DNA of 64,000 nt from Pseudomonas sediminis (GCF_039555755.1 NZ_CP154631.1:2480001-2544000); one strand, 5' to 3'; positions 40,807 to 50,034 are shown, numbered from the stretch's first letter. A program made the numbers and translations. Notes: a model not told the origin generated them from the letters alone.

Positions 40807-41334
40807 TTATGCAGTACGTCCACGTTGCTCGATCAGGCGATCAGAGCCGCCTTCGGCCAGCTGTAGACGCTGTGCGCCAGGAGTACGTTCGTAACCGCCT
40901 TCGGCCAGCTGAACGCGTTGGGCACCAGGGGTACGCTCATATCCGCCTTCTACCAGCTGGATACGCTGGTTGCCGGGAGTGCGGTCAGAGCCATCTTCAG
41001 CCAGTTGGATGCGCTGTGCGCCAGGAGTACGTTCGTAACCACCTTCGGCCAACTGAACACGTTGGGCACCCGGAGTGCGTTCATAGCCGCCTTCAGCCAG
41101 CTGAACGCGCTGTGCACCCGGCGTACGCTCATAACCACCTTCTACCAGCTGAACGCGCTGGGCACCGGGGGTGCGGTCGGCGCCGTCTTCGGCCAGCGGG
41201 GCGACGGGTTGCTGTTGGACCTGGCTGTCCTTGGTTTCACCCACCAGAGGGAAGGGGGCGCTGCTAGGGGCGGCGAATACACTGGTGGTCATCAGGCTCA
41301 GGGCCAGGGCTGCAAGGCTAAGTTGAGTTTTCAT
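40807..41334 (-). CDS. Secreted protein of seven 16-residue repeats
   Basis: The 175-residue protein has a signal peptide (cleavage near VFA-AP, residue 21), a short linker and seven tandem 16-residue units (residues 47-158) of consensus LAEGGYERTPGAQRVQ, then a broken eighth unit and the tail EQRGRTA. Glu/Asp and Arg alternate with a central TPGAQR. There are no cysteines. GGAG lies nine bases before the ATG. I do not recognise the family; it may bind a surface or ligand repetitively. Its terminator is split by the insertion sequence. Confidence 0.75.
   Translation of the reverse strand: MKTQLSLAALALSLMTTSVFAAPSSAPFPLVGETKDSQVQQQPVAPLAEDGADRTPGAQRVQLVEGGYERTPGAQRVQLAEGGYERTPGAQRVQLAEGGYERTPGAQRIQLAEDGSDRTPGNQRIQLVEGGYERTPGAQRVQLAEGGYERTPGAQRLQLAEGGSDRLIEQRGRTA
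40861..41196 (-). repeat. Seven tandem 48-bp coding repeats
   Basis: The array codes for residues 47-158 of the repeat protein. Units differ mainly at third codon positions and at a few residues (GGYER versus DGADR/DGSDR; GAQR versus GNQR), so the protein is conserved more than the DNA. Such arrays can change length by recombination or slippage. Confidence 0.85.
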
Positions 41335-41607
41335 GTCGTTCTCTCCGTTGGGGAGTAATAAGTGGCTTCGGAGCTAATTCTTGAGGACATGAGCGAAGAT
41401 AAGAATTTGACTGACCTGATAGTGAACATCGATCCCCTCAATACTTGATCGGGGCGCTCTATTTCGGTGCTTCTGGCTGGGTGTCAAGCTTGGCGGCGGA
41501 TGTTTCGCAAGGCGTCGCGCTGAGCGTTCGGCACGCGTATGCTTGGCGGCCCTCGCGGGTCGAGCTCGATCCGTCCTCTTCAGCAGTCCCAGGAGGCCGC
41601 CTCAGCC

Positions 41608-42507
41608 ATGCTCGCCGCACAGGCCATTTTGCCGATCTTCGCTCTGATCGTTCTCGGCTATCTGCTCGGCTGGCGCCAGTGGCTCACCACCGAGTCGGCG
41701 GCCGGTCTGGCCAACATCACCTTCAAGCTGTTCATGCCGACGCTGCTGTTTGCGGGTATCGCCAAGGCATCGCTGGCCGAAGGGCTGTCGCCGATGTTGT
41801 TGTTGGCCTATTACCTGCCGGTACTGCTGGTGTTCGTCGTGGTCAACGCGCTAGCGCATTGGCGGCGCGGTACGGCGACGCCGCTGGGATTGGTGGCGGC
41901 GTTCTCCAACAACGTACTGGTCGGCATCCCGCTGATCGCCAGCCTGATGGGTAATGACGGCCTGCTCTATGTCTTCGCCATTCTGGTGTTTCACAGCCTC
42001 ACGCTGTTTTCCCTGCAGAGCTTCTATGCGGCCTTCGGCAGCCAGGAACGGGTCGACGGGCGTGCTCTGCTGAAGAATCTGGCCAACCCGATGATCATCG
42101 GCCTGTTGTTGGGCGCCTTGCTCAATCTTTCCGGGCTGGTGGTGCCAGACAGCCTGTGGCGCGCGGTGACCTGGCTGGGCCAGGCCGCCCTGCCTTGTGC
42201 GCTGATCGTGCTGGGCGCGAGTCTGTCGCGCTATCGGCTGCGACCGACTGCCGAGGCCTGGGGCGTGGCGCTGGTCAAGCTGCTGCTGTTCCCGGCCTTG
42301 GTGTGGACATTGAGTGGCCTGCTGCCAGGCCTCAACGATTCCGCGCGGACGGTGATGGTGCTGCTCGCGGCCTGCCCGAGCGGAGTCAACGTGATGGCGT
42401 TTTCCCGCACGGCTGATGACAACCGCAGCGTCAGTGCGGCGATTTCGCTGTCGACGCTGTTGGCGGCAGTCAGCCTGCCGGCCTGGATGATGCTGATGGG
42501 CTTCTGA
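41608..42507 (+). CDS. AEC (auxin efflux carrier) family transporter
   Basis: The 299-residue membrane protein has about ten helices in two inverted halves, typical of AEC/MdcF-type carriers, with the motifs AAFSNNVLVGIPLI and LLAACPSGVNVMAFS. The substrate is unknown; relatives carry malonate or other carboxylates. ATG 41608 follows an AGGAGG site; a longer frame from 41539 adds a non-membrane leader. Confidence 0.88.
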   Translation: MLAAQAILPIFALIVLGYLLGWRQWLTTESAAGLANITFKLFMPTLLFAGIAKASLAEGLSPMLLLAYYLPVLLVFVVVNALAHWRRGTATPLGLVAAFSNNVLVGIPLIASLMGNDGLLYVFAILVFHSLTLFSLQSFYAAFGSQERVDGRALLKNLANPMIIGLLLGALLNLSGLVVPDSLWRAVTWLGQAALPCALIVLGASLSRYRLRPTAEAWGVALVKLLLFPALVWTLSGLLPGLNDSARTVMVLLAACPSGVNVMAFSRTADDNRSVSAAISLSTLLAAVSLPAWMMLMGF

Positions 42508-42541
42508 GTGCGGGCGTCGTCAGCGACGCCCGCAGGTCGGC

Positions 42542-42841
42542 TCAAGGCGCCAGATCAAGCGGCAGGCTGACCTTCACTTCGGGTGGGTTGGCCAGCCAGG
42601 CGGCGGTGCGCTGGCGGTAGTCGAGGTAATGCGCGCTTTGCCGGTGCGCCTCTACTGCTGCGCGATCCACGTACAGCTCGTAGAGATCGAAGGTGCCGGG
42701 CGCGCCGTCACGCTCGAACAGGTCGTAGCGCAGGTTGCCGGGCTCGGCGCGGGTGGCGCTGACCATCTGCCGCAGCGCTTGCAGCATTTCGTCGCGGTGT
42801 TCGGGCTTGGCCTGGATGCTGGCAAAGATGGCGATGCTCAT
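42542..42841 (-). CDS. Antibiotic biosynthesis monooxygenase (ABM) domain protein
   Basis: The 99-residue protein is a single ABM ferredoxin-like domain (FASIQAKPEHRDEMLQALR ... RYDLFERDGAPGTFDLYELY), as in YgiN-type quinol monooxygenases. Its start overlaps the stop of the DJ-1-like gene by four bases (ATGA), so both are one operon, perhaps for reactive carbonyl or quinone detoxification. That role is inferred. Confidence 0.85.
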   Translation of the reverse strand: MSIAIFASIQAKPEHRDEMLQALRQMVSATRAEPGNLRYDLFERDGAPGTFDLYELYVDRAAVEAHRQSAHYLDYRQRTAAWLANPPEVKVSLPLDLAP

Positions 42842-43524
42842 GCGCGCCCCTCAAGCAGTTTGAGCAGCGCTTCGGCGCTGGCCTCGGAAGAAGCTGGGTT
42901 CTGCCCGGTGACCAGCAGGCCGTCGACCTCGATATGGCTCTGCCAGTCATCGCCACGGGCATACAGGCCACCATTGGCCTTGAGCATGTCCTCGACCAGG
43001 AAGGGCACCACCTGGGTCAGTTGCACCGCTTCCTCTTCGCTATTGCTGAAACCGGTGACGCGCTTGCCGGCGACCAGCGGCTTGCCGTCGCTGCCCTTGA
43101 CGTGGCGCAGCACGCCCGGCGCATGGCAGACCGCACCGACCGGCTTGCCGAGCGCCTGGAAACGTTCGATCAGGGCGATGGAGGCGGCGCTTTCGGCCAG
43201 ATCCCACAGCGGGCCATGGCCGCCGGGGTAGAACAGCGCATCGAATTCTTCTGCACGCACCTGCGCCAGCGGCAGGGTGTTGGCCAGTTCGCGTTGGGCC
43301 TCGGCATCGCCGGCGAAGCGGCGAGTGGCGTCAGTCTGTGCGCTCTCGTCATCGCTCTTCGGATCGATGGGCGGCTGCCCGCCCTTGGGCGAGGCCAGGG
43401 TCAGCTGGGCGCCGGCATCCTTGAAGCTGTAATAGGGCGCGGCGAACTCTTCCAGCCAGAAGCCGGTCTTGTGGCCGGTGTCGCCGAGGCGGTCGTGGGA
43501 AGTCAGTACCAGCAAAATCTTCAT
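42838..43524 (-). CDS. DJ-1/PfpI family type 1 glutamine amidotransferase-like protein
   Basis: The 228-residue protein has the nucleophile elbow with Cys in GAVCHAPG and an early Glu in WLEEFAAPY. This class includes HchA-like glyoxalase III/chaperone enzymes. YPGGHGPLWDLAE is the usual family segment. It likely handles methylglyoxal or related electrophiles, but the exact activity is open. Confidence 0.88.
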   Translation of the reverse strand: MKILLVLTSHDRLGDTGHKTGFWLEEFAAPYYSFKDAGAQLTLASPKGGQPPIDPKSDDESAQTDATRRFAGDAEAQRELANTLPLAQVRAEEFDALFYPGGHGPLWDLAESAASIALIERFQALGKPVGAVCHAPGVLRHVKGSDGKPLVAGKRVTGFSNSEEEAVQLTQVVPFLVEDMLKANGGLYARGDDWQSHIEVDGLLVTGQNPASSEASAEALLKLLEGRA

Positions 43525-43598
43525 GACGATTTCCTTGCGGTTGTGGCTGATCGAATAGAGCTAGTGACTGCGGCCAGGGACGGGCGTTCCCCCAGGGC

Positions 43599-44129
43599 TC
43601 AGGCATCCGCCTGTGCTTGTGCCGCCTCCAGCGCCGGTGCCGCATAGATGCCCACTTCCACCGCCAGCTCCATTACCCGCGGCAGGTCGCTGGCGTACAC
43701 CAGCACGGCCTGCAGCTCGTCATCCAGTGGCTCGCTGAAGTCCACCAGCACGTAGCCACCGGTTTCCGGCGACAGCGCCGAGAGTTGCACCTGAATGCGG
43801 TTCAGTGCTTTCAGCGGTTCGGTCTTGGCCAGTTGCTTGGCCTTGAGCACAAACTGCACTTGCGGGCCGAAGGATTCGGTGATGCGCTGGAACAGCTCTT
43901 CATAGCTGTCGGCCTGGAACAACACCGTCTCCGGCAGGCTGCCGACCACCACCCACTCGCCCAGCGGGATGGGGAATTCGTCGTCGTAGTTGACGTCCGG
44001 GTTGGCGGCGAGAAAGGCCGCCGGATCGGCATAGGCCTGCGTGGCCTCGTCAGCGATACGGGCGATCTCGTCCTCGGGCAGGCAGCCGGAGCTTATCTTG
44101 GCGATCAGTTCTTCCAGCTGGGCTTTCAT
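43599..44129 (-). CDS. Conserved-type hypothetical protein
   Basis: This 176-residue acidic protein (MKAQLEELIAKISSG...) has no signal peptide or membrane helix and is mixed alpha/beta, with a long amphipathic start. I recognise no domain. Its composition and codon use match neighbours, so it is probably a real gene. It lies between the DJ-1-like gene and the Hsp70-like gene, on the same strand but separated from both by gaps. Confidence 0.65.
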   Translation of the reverse strand: MKAQLEELIAKISSGCLPEDEIARIADEATQAYADPAAFLAANPDVNYDDEFPIPLGEWVVVGSLPETVLFQADSYEELFQRITESFGPQVQFVLKAKQLAKTEPLKALNRIQVQLSALSPETGGYVLVDFSEPLDDELQAVLVYASDLPRVMELAVEVGIYAAPALEAAQAQADA

Positions 44130-44193
44130 TGGGCATGTCCTCGGGGATCAAAGGTTGGCAAGAATATCATCAGGTGCATGCGGAGCGTTCCGG

Positions 44194-44225
44194 GTAGGGT
44201 GCGCCGTGCGCACGGCGCACCCTAC
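44194..44225. repeat. Perfect 32-base palindrome (GTAGGGTGCGC REP family)
   Basis: GTAGGGTGCGCCGTGC is followed directly by its exact reverse complement, with no spacer. It is the most regular member of the family also seen at 33503, 56237 and 62363. Confidence 0.8.
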
Positions 44226-44261
44226 ATCCTTTAGCCGCGAGCTCTTCAGCCGGATTGGTCT

Positions 44262-44299
44262 GTGCGGGAGGCTGGAATCGCGGCTGAAGCCGCTCCTAC
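44262..44299. repeat. REP-like palindrome (GGCTGAAGCCGCTCCTAC type)
   Basis: GTGCGGGAGGCTGGAATCGC at 44262 pairs imperfectly with GGCTGAAGCCGCTCCTAC ending at 44299. It is related to the element at 25160 and lies just after the Hsp70-like gene. Confidence 0.6.
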
Positions 44300-44312
44300 A
44301 AAAGCGCTGCGC

Positions 44313-45578
44313 CTAGCCGTAGCGCTTTTTCGCTTCGATGGCCAGGCCACTACCAATGCTGCCGAAGGTGTTGCCTTCCACGCTGCGTGCATTGCGCAGC
44401 ATCGCCGCCACGCTCTGGCGCAGCGCCGGCACGCCACTGGAACCTCCGGTGAAGAACAGCGTATCGACCTGATCAGCGGCGATGCCGGCATCGGCTAGCA
44501 ACTGCGTGAGGCTCGCGCGGATGCGTTCGAGCAGTGGCTCGATGGCGTTCTCGAACAGCGGGCGGGTCAGCTCGGCGACCAGGCCTGGTTCGACGCGTGA
44601 CAGGTCGATGGGGCGCGCGTCCTGTTCGCTCAGGGCGATCTTGCTCTCTTCCACCTGCATCGCCAGCCAGTGCCCGGCGCGCTGTTCGATCAGACCGAAC
44701 AGGCGGTCGATGCCGGTGGCGTCGACGATGTCGTAGCGCATATTCTGCAGGGCCAACTGGGTCTTCTGCGCGTACAGCGCGTTGATGGTGTGCCAGGTGG
44801 CCAGGTTGAGGTGGTAGCTGGTGGGCATGAAGGCGTCGCTCTTCATCCGGCTGCCATAGCCGAACAACGGCATCACCCCGGCCAGCGACAACTGCTTGTC
44901 GAAGTCGGTACCGCCGATATGCACGCCGCCGGTGGCGAGGATGTCGCTCTGGCGTTCGGCCAGGTGGTGGCGTTCGGGCGCCAGGCGCACCAGAGAGAAG
45001 TCCGAGGTACCACCGCCGATGTCGACGATCAGCACCAGCTCCTCGCGATCCAGGTTCGACTCGTAGTCGAAGGCCGCAGCGATGGGCTCGTACTGGAACG
45101 ACACGTCCTTGAAACCGAGCTTGTGCGCCACGGCTACCAGGGTGTTTTGCGCTTCCTGGTCGGCAGCTGGGTCGTCATCGACGAAGAACACTGGGCGGCC
45201 CAGTACCACTTCTTCGAAAGGCCGCTGGGCCTGGGCTTCGGCGCGTTTTTTCAGCTCACCGATGAAGAAGCCGAGCAGGTCCTTGAAGGGCAGGGCGCTG
45301 CCCAGCACGGTGGTTTCGCTCTTCAGCAGCTTGGAACCCAGCAGGCTCTTGAGCGAGCGCATCAGGCGTCCTTCGTAGCCTTCCAGGTATTCGTGCAGGG
45401 CCAGGCGACCGTAGACCGGGCGGCGTTCCTCTGTGTTGAAGAAGATCACCGAGGGCAGGGTGATCTTGCCGTCTTCGAGTACCAGCAGGCTGTCCTGGCC
45501 GGGGCGCAGCCAGCCGACGGTGGAGTTCGAGGTGCCGAAGTCGATGCCGCAGGCGCGGGCGGGAGTGGAGAAAGACAT
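44313..45578 (-). CDS. YegD-like Hsp70 family protein
   Basis: The 421-residue protein has the Hsp70/actin ATPase signatures CGIDFGTSNSTVGW, IVDIGGGTSDFS and LFFTGGSSGVPAL but stops after the nucleotide-binding domain, so the usual substrate-binding domain and lid are missing. This is the YegD type of unknown role. ATG 45578 is chosen; the frame extends further upstream with cysteine-rich nonsense. Confidence 0.88.
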   Translation of the reverse strand: MSFSTPARACGIDFGTSNSTVGWLRPGQDSLLVLEDGKITLPSVIFFNTEERRPVYGRLALHEYLEGYEGRLMRSLKSLLGSKLLKSETTVLGSALPFKDLLGFFIGELKKRAEAQAQRPFEEVVLGRPVFFVDDDPAADQEAQNTLVAVAHKLGFKDVSFQYEPIAAAFDYESNLDREELVLIVDIGGGTSDFSLVRLAPERHHLAERQSDILATGGVHIGGTDFDKQLSLAGVMPLFGYGSRMKSDAFMPTSYHLNLATWHTINALYAQKTQLALQNMRYDIVDATGIDRLFGLIEQRAGHWLAMQVEESKIALSEQDARPIDLSRVEPGLVAELTRPLFENAIEPLLERIRASLTQLLADAGIAADQVDTLFFTGGSSGVPALRQSVAAMLRNARSVEGNTFGSIGSGLAIEAKKRYG

Positions 45579-45615
45579 GAAACGCAGGCCATGAAAAACG
45601 GCCGCGCATTCTATG

Positions 45616-46626
45616 TCAGTCGCGCGGCGACGGCGAGCCGTCAGGACGGCAGGACGGCAGGTCAAGGCTCTCTTCGCGCTTGCGCTTCCACTGCGTCCAT
45701 TCGAAGCCCAGCACCACCAGCAGTGACAGTGCGAACGGCAGCAGCAGGTAGAACACGCGGAACACGATAAGCGCCGCCAGCACATCGGCAGCGGGAATCT
45801 CCGGCAGTGCGGCGAGGAAGGTCACTTCCAGTACACCCAGGCCGCCAGGTGCATGGGACAGCAGCGCCAGAGAGAAGGAAGCGAGGAACACGCCGAGCAC
45901 CACCAGATAGCCGGGATGATTGTCGGCCGGCAGGGCGAAATAGATGATCGCCGCCGCACAGAGCAGTTCCAGTGGCCCGGCCAGCAACTGGCGGCTGACG
46001 ATGGGCAGGCGTGGATATTCCACATGCAGCTTGCCCAGCGTCCAGGGTTTGAACTGGCGCCAGGAGCCCAGCACGTAGAGGCCGACCAGGCACAGCAGGA
46101 CGCTGCCGAAGACTACCGAGACCAGGGGAGTGACATTGGCGACGCGGTGGATCAGGTCGGGCTGGGCGATCAGCACGCAGCCGCTGGCGAGCAGGGTGCC
46201 GAGGGCGAAGGTAAAGGAGCAGAAAACGATAAGGATGCCGATTTCCTGCGGCGTCAGGCCCTTGCTGCGGTAGGCCCGGTAACGCACCACTGCGCCTGAG
46301 AATACCGAGGCGCCGATGTTGTGGGCCAGGGCATAGGTGGTGAAGGAGCACAGGGTGATGAAGCGCCAGGGAATCTTCTTGCCGAGGTGAGCGACGGCGA
46401 TGCGGTCGTACCAGGCCAGTGCCCAGTACGCGCCGAGGGTGGCCGCTGCGGCAAGCAGCCAGTTCATGTGGGAGATCGCTTCGATGCTCCCCTTGATCTC
46501 ATCGAGGGAGATATTGCGCAACTCGCGATACAGCAGAAAGCCAGACAGCACCACGGCACTGAGTCCGATCAGCGTCCAGATCAGGTCGCTGCGCTTCAGT
46601 TTTGGTTTGGCTTCTACGACAGACAC
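45616..46626 (-). CDS. UPF0104 / lysylphosphatidylglycerol-synthase-type membrane protein
   Basis: The 336-residue protein has about eight membrane helices and the flippase-like features of the MprF N-terminal half (LSHAPGGLGVLE, NIGASVFSGAVVRYRAY). It lacks the cytoplasmic aminoacyl transferase half, so it is probably a lipid transporter or unknown. GTG 46626 is preferred because GAGGAA lies six bases before it; ATGs at 46701 and 46716 have no ribosome site. Confidence 0.75.
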   Translation of the reverse strand: MSVVEAKPKLKRSDLIWTLIGLSAVVLSGFLLYRELRNISLDEIKGSIEAISHMNWLLAAAATLGAYWALAWYDRIAVAHLGKKIPWRFITLCSFTTYALAHNIGASVFSGAVVRYRAYRSKGLTPQEIGILIVFCSFTFALGTLLASGCVLIAQPDLIHRVANVTPLVSVVFGSVLLCLVGLYVLGSWRQFKPWTLGKLHVEYPRLPIVSRQLLAGPLELLCAAAIIYFALPADNHPGYLVVLGVFLASFSLALLSHAPGGLGVLEVTFLAALPEIPAADVLAALIVFRVFYLLLPFALSLLVVLGFEWTQWKRKREESLDLPSCRPDGSPSPRD

Positions 46627-46838
46627 CGCAATTCCTCGCTCGCTAGGCCCCGAGGTAGTGGGGCCGCATGCCTCTGTGGGAGGCAGCTGTTCATCGGCCA
46701 TCCGGCCATTGTGCAACGGCCGGTGGCGGATCGTGCCCGCGTGGCGCGCTGCGCAGTATCAGGGAGGCGCAGCCTGTACTCAACTGCCAAGCACATTCGC
46801 ACCCTCTTGTGGTTGTGTCAGCGGTTGTCCTGATACGT

Positions 46839-47276
46839 TCATATCCATGCCAGCGTCAGCGCCGCCAGCACGGCGTAGCGGCTCGCTTTAGCCAGGGTGA
46901 CGATGGCCAGAAACACCCACAGACGCTCGCGCATTACGCCGGCAACCAGCGTCAGTGGGTCGCCGATCACCGGCATCCAGCTCAGCAGCAGCGACCAGCG
47001 CCCATAGCGCGCGTACCAGCTCTGTGCCTGCTGTAACCGAGCAGGGCTGACCGGGAACCAGCGGCGCTCGCGATAGTGTTCGATGGAGCGGCCCAGCAGC
47101 CAGTTGACCCAGGAGCCCAGCACATTGCCCAGAGTAGCCACCAGCAACAGGGCCCAGAGCGGATGTTGGCCGGCCAGCAGCAAGGCGACCAGCACCGCTT
47201 CGGACTGCAGCGGCAACAGCGTCGCCGCGCCAAAGGCGGAGAGAAACAGAGCCGGATAGGCGGAAAGCCCAAGCAT
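46839..47276 (-). CDS. YqaA family (SNARE-associated/DedA-like) membrane protein
   Basis: The 145-residue protein is all hydrophobic helices with the DedA-like glycine motif LGNVLGSWVNWLLGR and SWMPVIGDPLTLVAG. YqaA proteins are small relatives of DedA transporters, with unknown substrate. The stop lies 212 bases before the next gene on the same strand, a gap in which I see nothing definite. Confidence 0.82.
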   Translation of the reverse strand: MLGLSAYPALFLSAFGAATLLPLQSEAVLVALLLAGQHPLWALLLVATLGNVLGSWVNWLLGRSIEHYRERRWFPVSPARLQQAQSWYARYGRWSLLLSWMPVIGDPLTLVAGVMRERLWVFLAIVTLAKASRYAVLAALTLAWI

Positions 47277-47309
47277 GTTCAGCGCGGCCGACCCGAAGGT
47301 CGGCGCTGA

Positions 47310-48038
47310 TCAGGGCTGCGATTCCTGGCCGGTGTTGGCCAAGATTTCTTCCAGGCTCAGGCCGGTCAGGCCGTGAATGGTCTTCCACAGGTAGTAGAAG
47401 ATGGCCATCAGCATGATCATCGAGGGAATGGCGATCATCGGGTAGCTGAGCAGGGTCATGCGACCCAGCTCGTCGTTGAACGCTTCGGTACCGGCGGGGC
47501 TGACCACGATCCACTTGGCCAGCACATAGTTCATGAACGAGGAGAAGAAGAAGGTGCCGCTGAGCCAGTAGGTGGCGCGCATCAGCCGCGTCTCGAAGTG
47601 CTCGACATGGCCGCCTTGCTCCAGGCGGTCGTGGATCTTGTCGATATTGAGCACGGTCTTGTTGAACAGCAGAGTGCGGATCAGCGGGTAGCGGGTGCGG
47701 GTCGACACCAGCACGGCGATGCCGATCAGGCCGGGGATCAGCGCTTCCTTGACTGCCAGCCACTGGGTGTCGAGCTTGAGCAGGCCGATACCGCCGGTCA
47801 GCGCGACGCTGATCAGGCCGAGCAGGGCGATGAAGTTGAATTTGCGATATTTGATCAGCTCGAACGCGCCCCAGGCCAGCGGGAACGCCAGGGCCAGGAT
47901 CAACGCACCATCGGCGCCGAGACGGTGCTCGCCACTGAGCTTCATCAGAATGAACGAGGGAATCAGGATGCTGATGGCCAGATCGATCAGCGGGCGGGGC
48001 TTGTGTGTCGGGGTACGGCTGTCAGTGGTGGCGGTCAT
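47310..48038 (-). CDS. VC0807 family membrane protein
   Basis: The 242-residue protein has about six membrane helices and the family-typical start PLIDLAISILIPSFILMKLS, resembling intracellular-septation-A-like proteins. The function is unknown. It lies 33 bases from yqaA on the same strand and may be co-transcribed with it. Confidence 0.78.
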   Translation of the reverse strand: MTATTDSRTPTHKPRPLIDLAISILIPSFILMKLSGEHRLGADGALILALAFPLAWGAFELIKYRKFNFIALLGLISVALTGGIGLLKLDTQWLAVKEALIPGLIGIAVLVSTRTRYPLIRTLLFNKTVLNIDKIHDRLEQGGHVEHFETRLMRATYWLSGTFFFSSFMNYVLAKWIVVSPAGTEAFNDELGRMTLLSYPMIAIPSMIMLMAIFYYLWKTIHGLTGLSLEEILANTGQESQP

Positions 48039-48204
48039 GGTAACTGGAGTCTGCGTAGGAAGCCCGATGATCGCCTGCCCGGCGCGCCAGAGCTAGCCCG
48101 ACTGTCGGGTTTGAATGTGAAAAAGTATGAGTCGACAGCTTGCCGACAGGAGGCGCGCGGCGCAATGGCGCTGCTAAAGTGATGGCGAGGCTCTGGAGTC
48201 GAAC

Positions 48205-49119
48205 ATGCCAAGAATCATCCCCTTCATTTGCCTGCTGCTGAGCGCCGCGTGGCTGGCGGTGCCCTCTGCCTGGGCGCGTGAATGCATTGGCCTGGTGCCG
48301 GCCGGCTCCTCGTCCTACTGGGCCGAGCTGGAGGCTGGCGCGAGGCGTACTGCCGCCGACCTGCAGCTGGAACTTTATACCCGCGGGCCAGCACAGGAGG
48401 GCCGCGTCGAGGTGCAACTGCAACTGATCGACCACGTTCTCGCCCATGGCTGCAAGGCGTTGATCATCGCACCGGCTGGCGACGCCATCGACACACGTAT
48501 CGCTGCTTTGCGCGCCGAAGGCATTCCCACCGTCTACGTTGATCGCAGTGTCGCTGGTGAAGGCGCCTATGCGCTGGTGGCGACCGACAACTTCCTTGCC
48601 GGCCAGTTGGCCGGGCAGCAGTTGGCAGAGCGTCTCGGGCGCGGTGGCAGAGTGGGGGTGTTGCGTTTGCGGCCAGGGCTGCAATCGACCGAGGAGCTTG
48701 AGCGCGGCTTTCTGCTGGCGGCGCAGGCGACTGGGTTGCAGGTGGTGTTCGATACCTACCTGGGGGATGACCGCCAGCGCATCGCCGAGGCCTTGAGCCA
48801 GCAGTTACCCAAGCTCGACGGCCTGTTCAGCCCCAATGGCACCAGTAGTCGGGCAACCCTCGCGGCGCTGCGCCAACTGGGCAAGGCCGGTACGTTGGAC
48901 TTCGTCGGTTTCGACGGTGGCGACCTGCTGTTCGATGCCGTGCGCGAGGGAGAGATTCATACCCTGTTGCTCCAGCAGCCGCAGGCCATGGGGGATCATG
49001 CGGTGCGCCTGGTGCACCGGGCCCTGAGTGGCGAACGCGCCATTTCGCGCCTGCAACTGCTACTTGAACCGCGTGTAGTGACCGCCAGGGATTTGGCTGA
49101 AATGACAGCCCCGCAATAG
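48205..49119 (+). CDS. Periplasmic sugar-type substrate-binding protein (Peripla_BP_4)
   Basis: The 304-residue protein has a signal peptide (about 1-24) and a LacI/ribose-type two-lobed fold with LIIAPAGDAIDTRIAALRAEG and PTVYVDRSV. No permease or ATPase gene is next to it, so it may feed a transporter encoded elsewhere or act as a sensor. It is divergent from the VC0807 gene. Confidence 0.82.
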   Translation: MPRIIPFICLLLSAAWLAVPSAWARECIGLVPAGSSSYWAELEAGARRTAADLQLELYTRGPAQEGRVEVQLQLIDHVLAHGCKALIIAPAGDAIDTRIAALRAEGIPTVYVDRSVAGEGAYALVATDNFLAGQLAGQQLAERLGRGGRVGVLRLRPGLQSTEELERGFLLAAQATGLQVVFDTYLGDDRQRIAEALSQQLPKLDGLFSPNGTSSRATLAALRQLGKAGTLDFVGFDGGDLLFDAVREGEIHTLLLQQPQAMGDHAVRLVHRALSGERAISRLQLLLEPRVVTARDLAEMTAPQ

Positions 49120-49207
49120 CCTTGGTGATGGGCCAGGTGCGGGTTTATGATCCTTGTTCTGGCCGTCCTGAATTCGCTGTAGGGCGCGCTCTAGACGGTG
49201 GCGTGTG

Positions 49208-49981
49208 ATGAATCTGAAGTGCCCGGTAGCCGTTCTGTTGTTGTTTTGCGGCCTCTGCGCCCATGTGGCGGCTGCCGATTTGCGGCTGTATACCGAAGAC
49301 TATCGACCCTTCAGCTATCTCGAAAATGGCAAGCCGAGTGGCATGGCTGTGGCCGTGGTCGAGGAGCTGATCCGCCGCACTGGCGAGACCGCGCATATCG
49401 AACTGGTGCCCTGGACACGCGGCTATCACCAGGCTCGCCATCAGGCCGACACGGCATTGTTCTCCACCGTACGTACGGCGCAGCGCGAAGCCGAGTTTCA
49501 GTGGGTCGGACCGATCGCGCGCGGCTATACGCGTTTCTACACGCACAAGGATGCTGGGCTTCGAGTCGCCAGCCTCGAAGACGTCCGGCGCCTCGGCACC
49601 CTGGCGATTCCCAAACAGTGGTACAGCTACGAACTGTTGCGCGAACAGAACCTGGATAACCTGTATGGCGTGTCGACGCCTCAGGACATGCTGCGCATGT
49701 TTCGCCATCGCCGGGTCAAGCTGCTGCTGGCCAACAACCTGACCCTCGACGGCATGCTCGCCGAGCAGGGCATGAATGCCGGGCAGCTGCAGGAGCAGTT
49801 CGACCTGATGCCCAACGACTCCTATATCGCCTTTTCCCTGAATACGGATCCGGCGCTGGTCGCTCGTTGGCAACAGGCGCTGCAGCAGATGCGCCAGGAC
49901 GGCAGCCTGGAGCGGATCTACCGCCACTGGTTCCCCGCGGCCGATGAGCGCACCCTGGTCGACTTGCTGCGCAGCGAGTGA
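49208..49981 (+). CDS. Periplasmic SBP_bac_3-type binding protein, copy 1
   Basis: The 257-residue protein has a signal peptide ending near AAA and a polar amino-acid-binding-type fold (YTEDYRPFSYLENGKPSGM, IALFSTVRT-like segment). There are no transport genes beside it. A tandem relative follows, with its frame beginning almost at this stop. ATG 49208 is used; GTG 49205 is one codon earlier. Confidence 0.82.
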   Translation: MNLKCPVAVLLLFCGLCAHVAAADLRLYTEDYRPFSYLENGKPSGMAVAVVEELIRRTGETAHIELVPWTRGYHQARHQADTALFSTVRTAQREAEFQWVGPIARGYTRFYTHKDAGLRVASLEDVRRLGTLAIPKQWYSYELLREQNLDNLYGVSTPQDMLRMFRHRRVKLLLANNLTLDGMLAEQGMNAGQLQEQFDLMPNDSYIAFSLNTDPALVARWQQALQQMRQDGSLERIYRHWFPAADERTLVDLLRSE

Positions 49982-50034
49982 AGCGGCTGCGCGGTGCGCC
50001 CCGGCTTGCTAGGCTGCAAGCGAGAGGGGCGATG

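Noticed and set aside
40861..41196. CRISPR array
   Set aside because: The 48-base units are contiguous, without unique spacers, and keep one reading frame; they are coding repeats.
44313..45785. Longer Hsp70-like start at 45785
   Set aside because: The added 69 residues are cysteine/tryptophan-rich, overlap the neighbouring gene and have no match to the family N-terminus.
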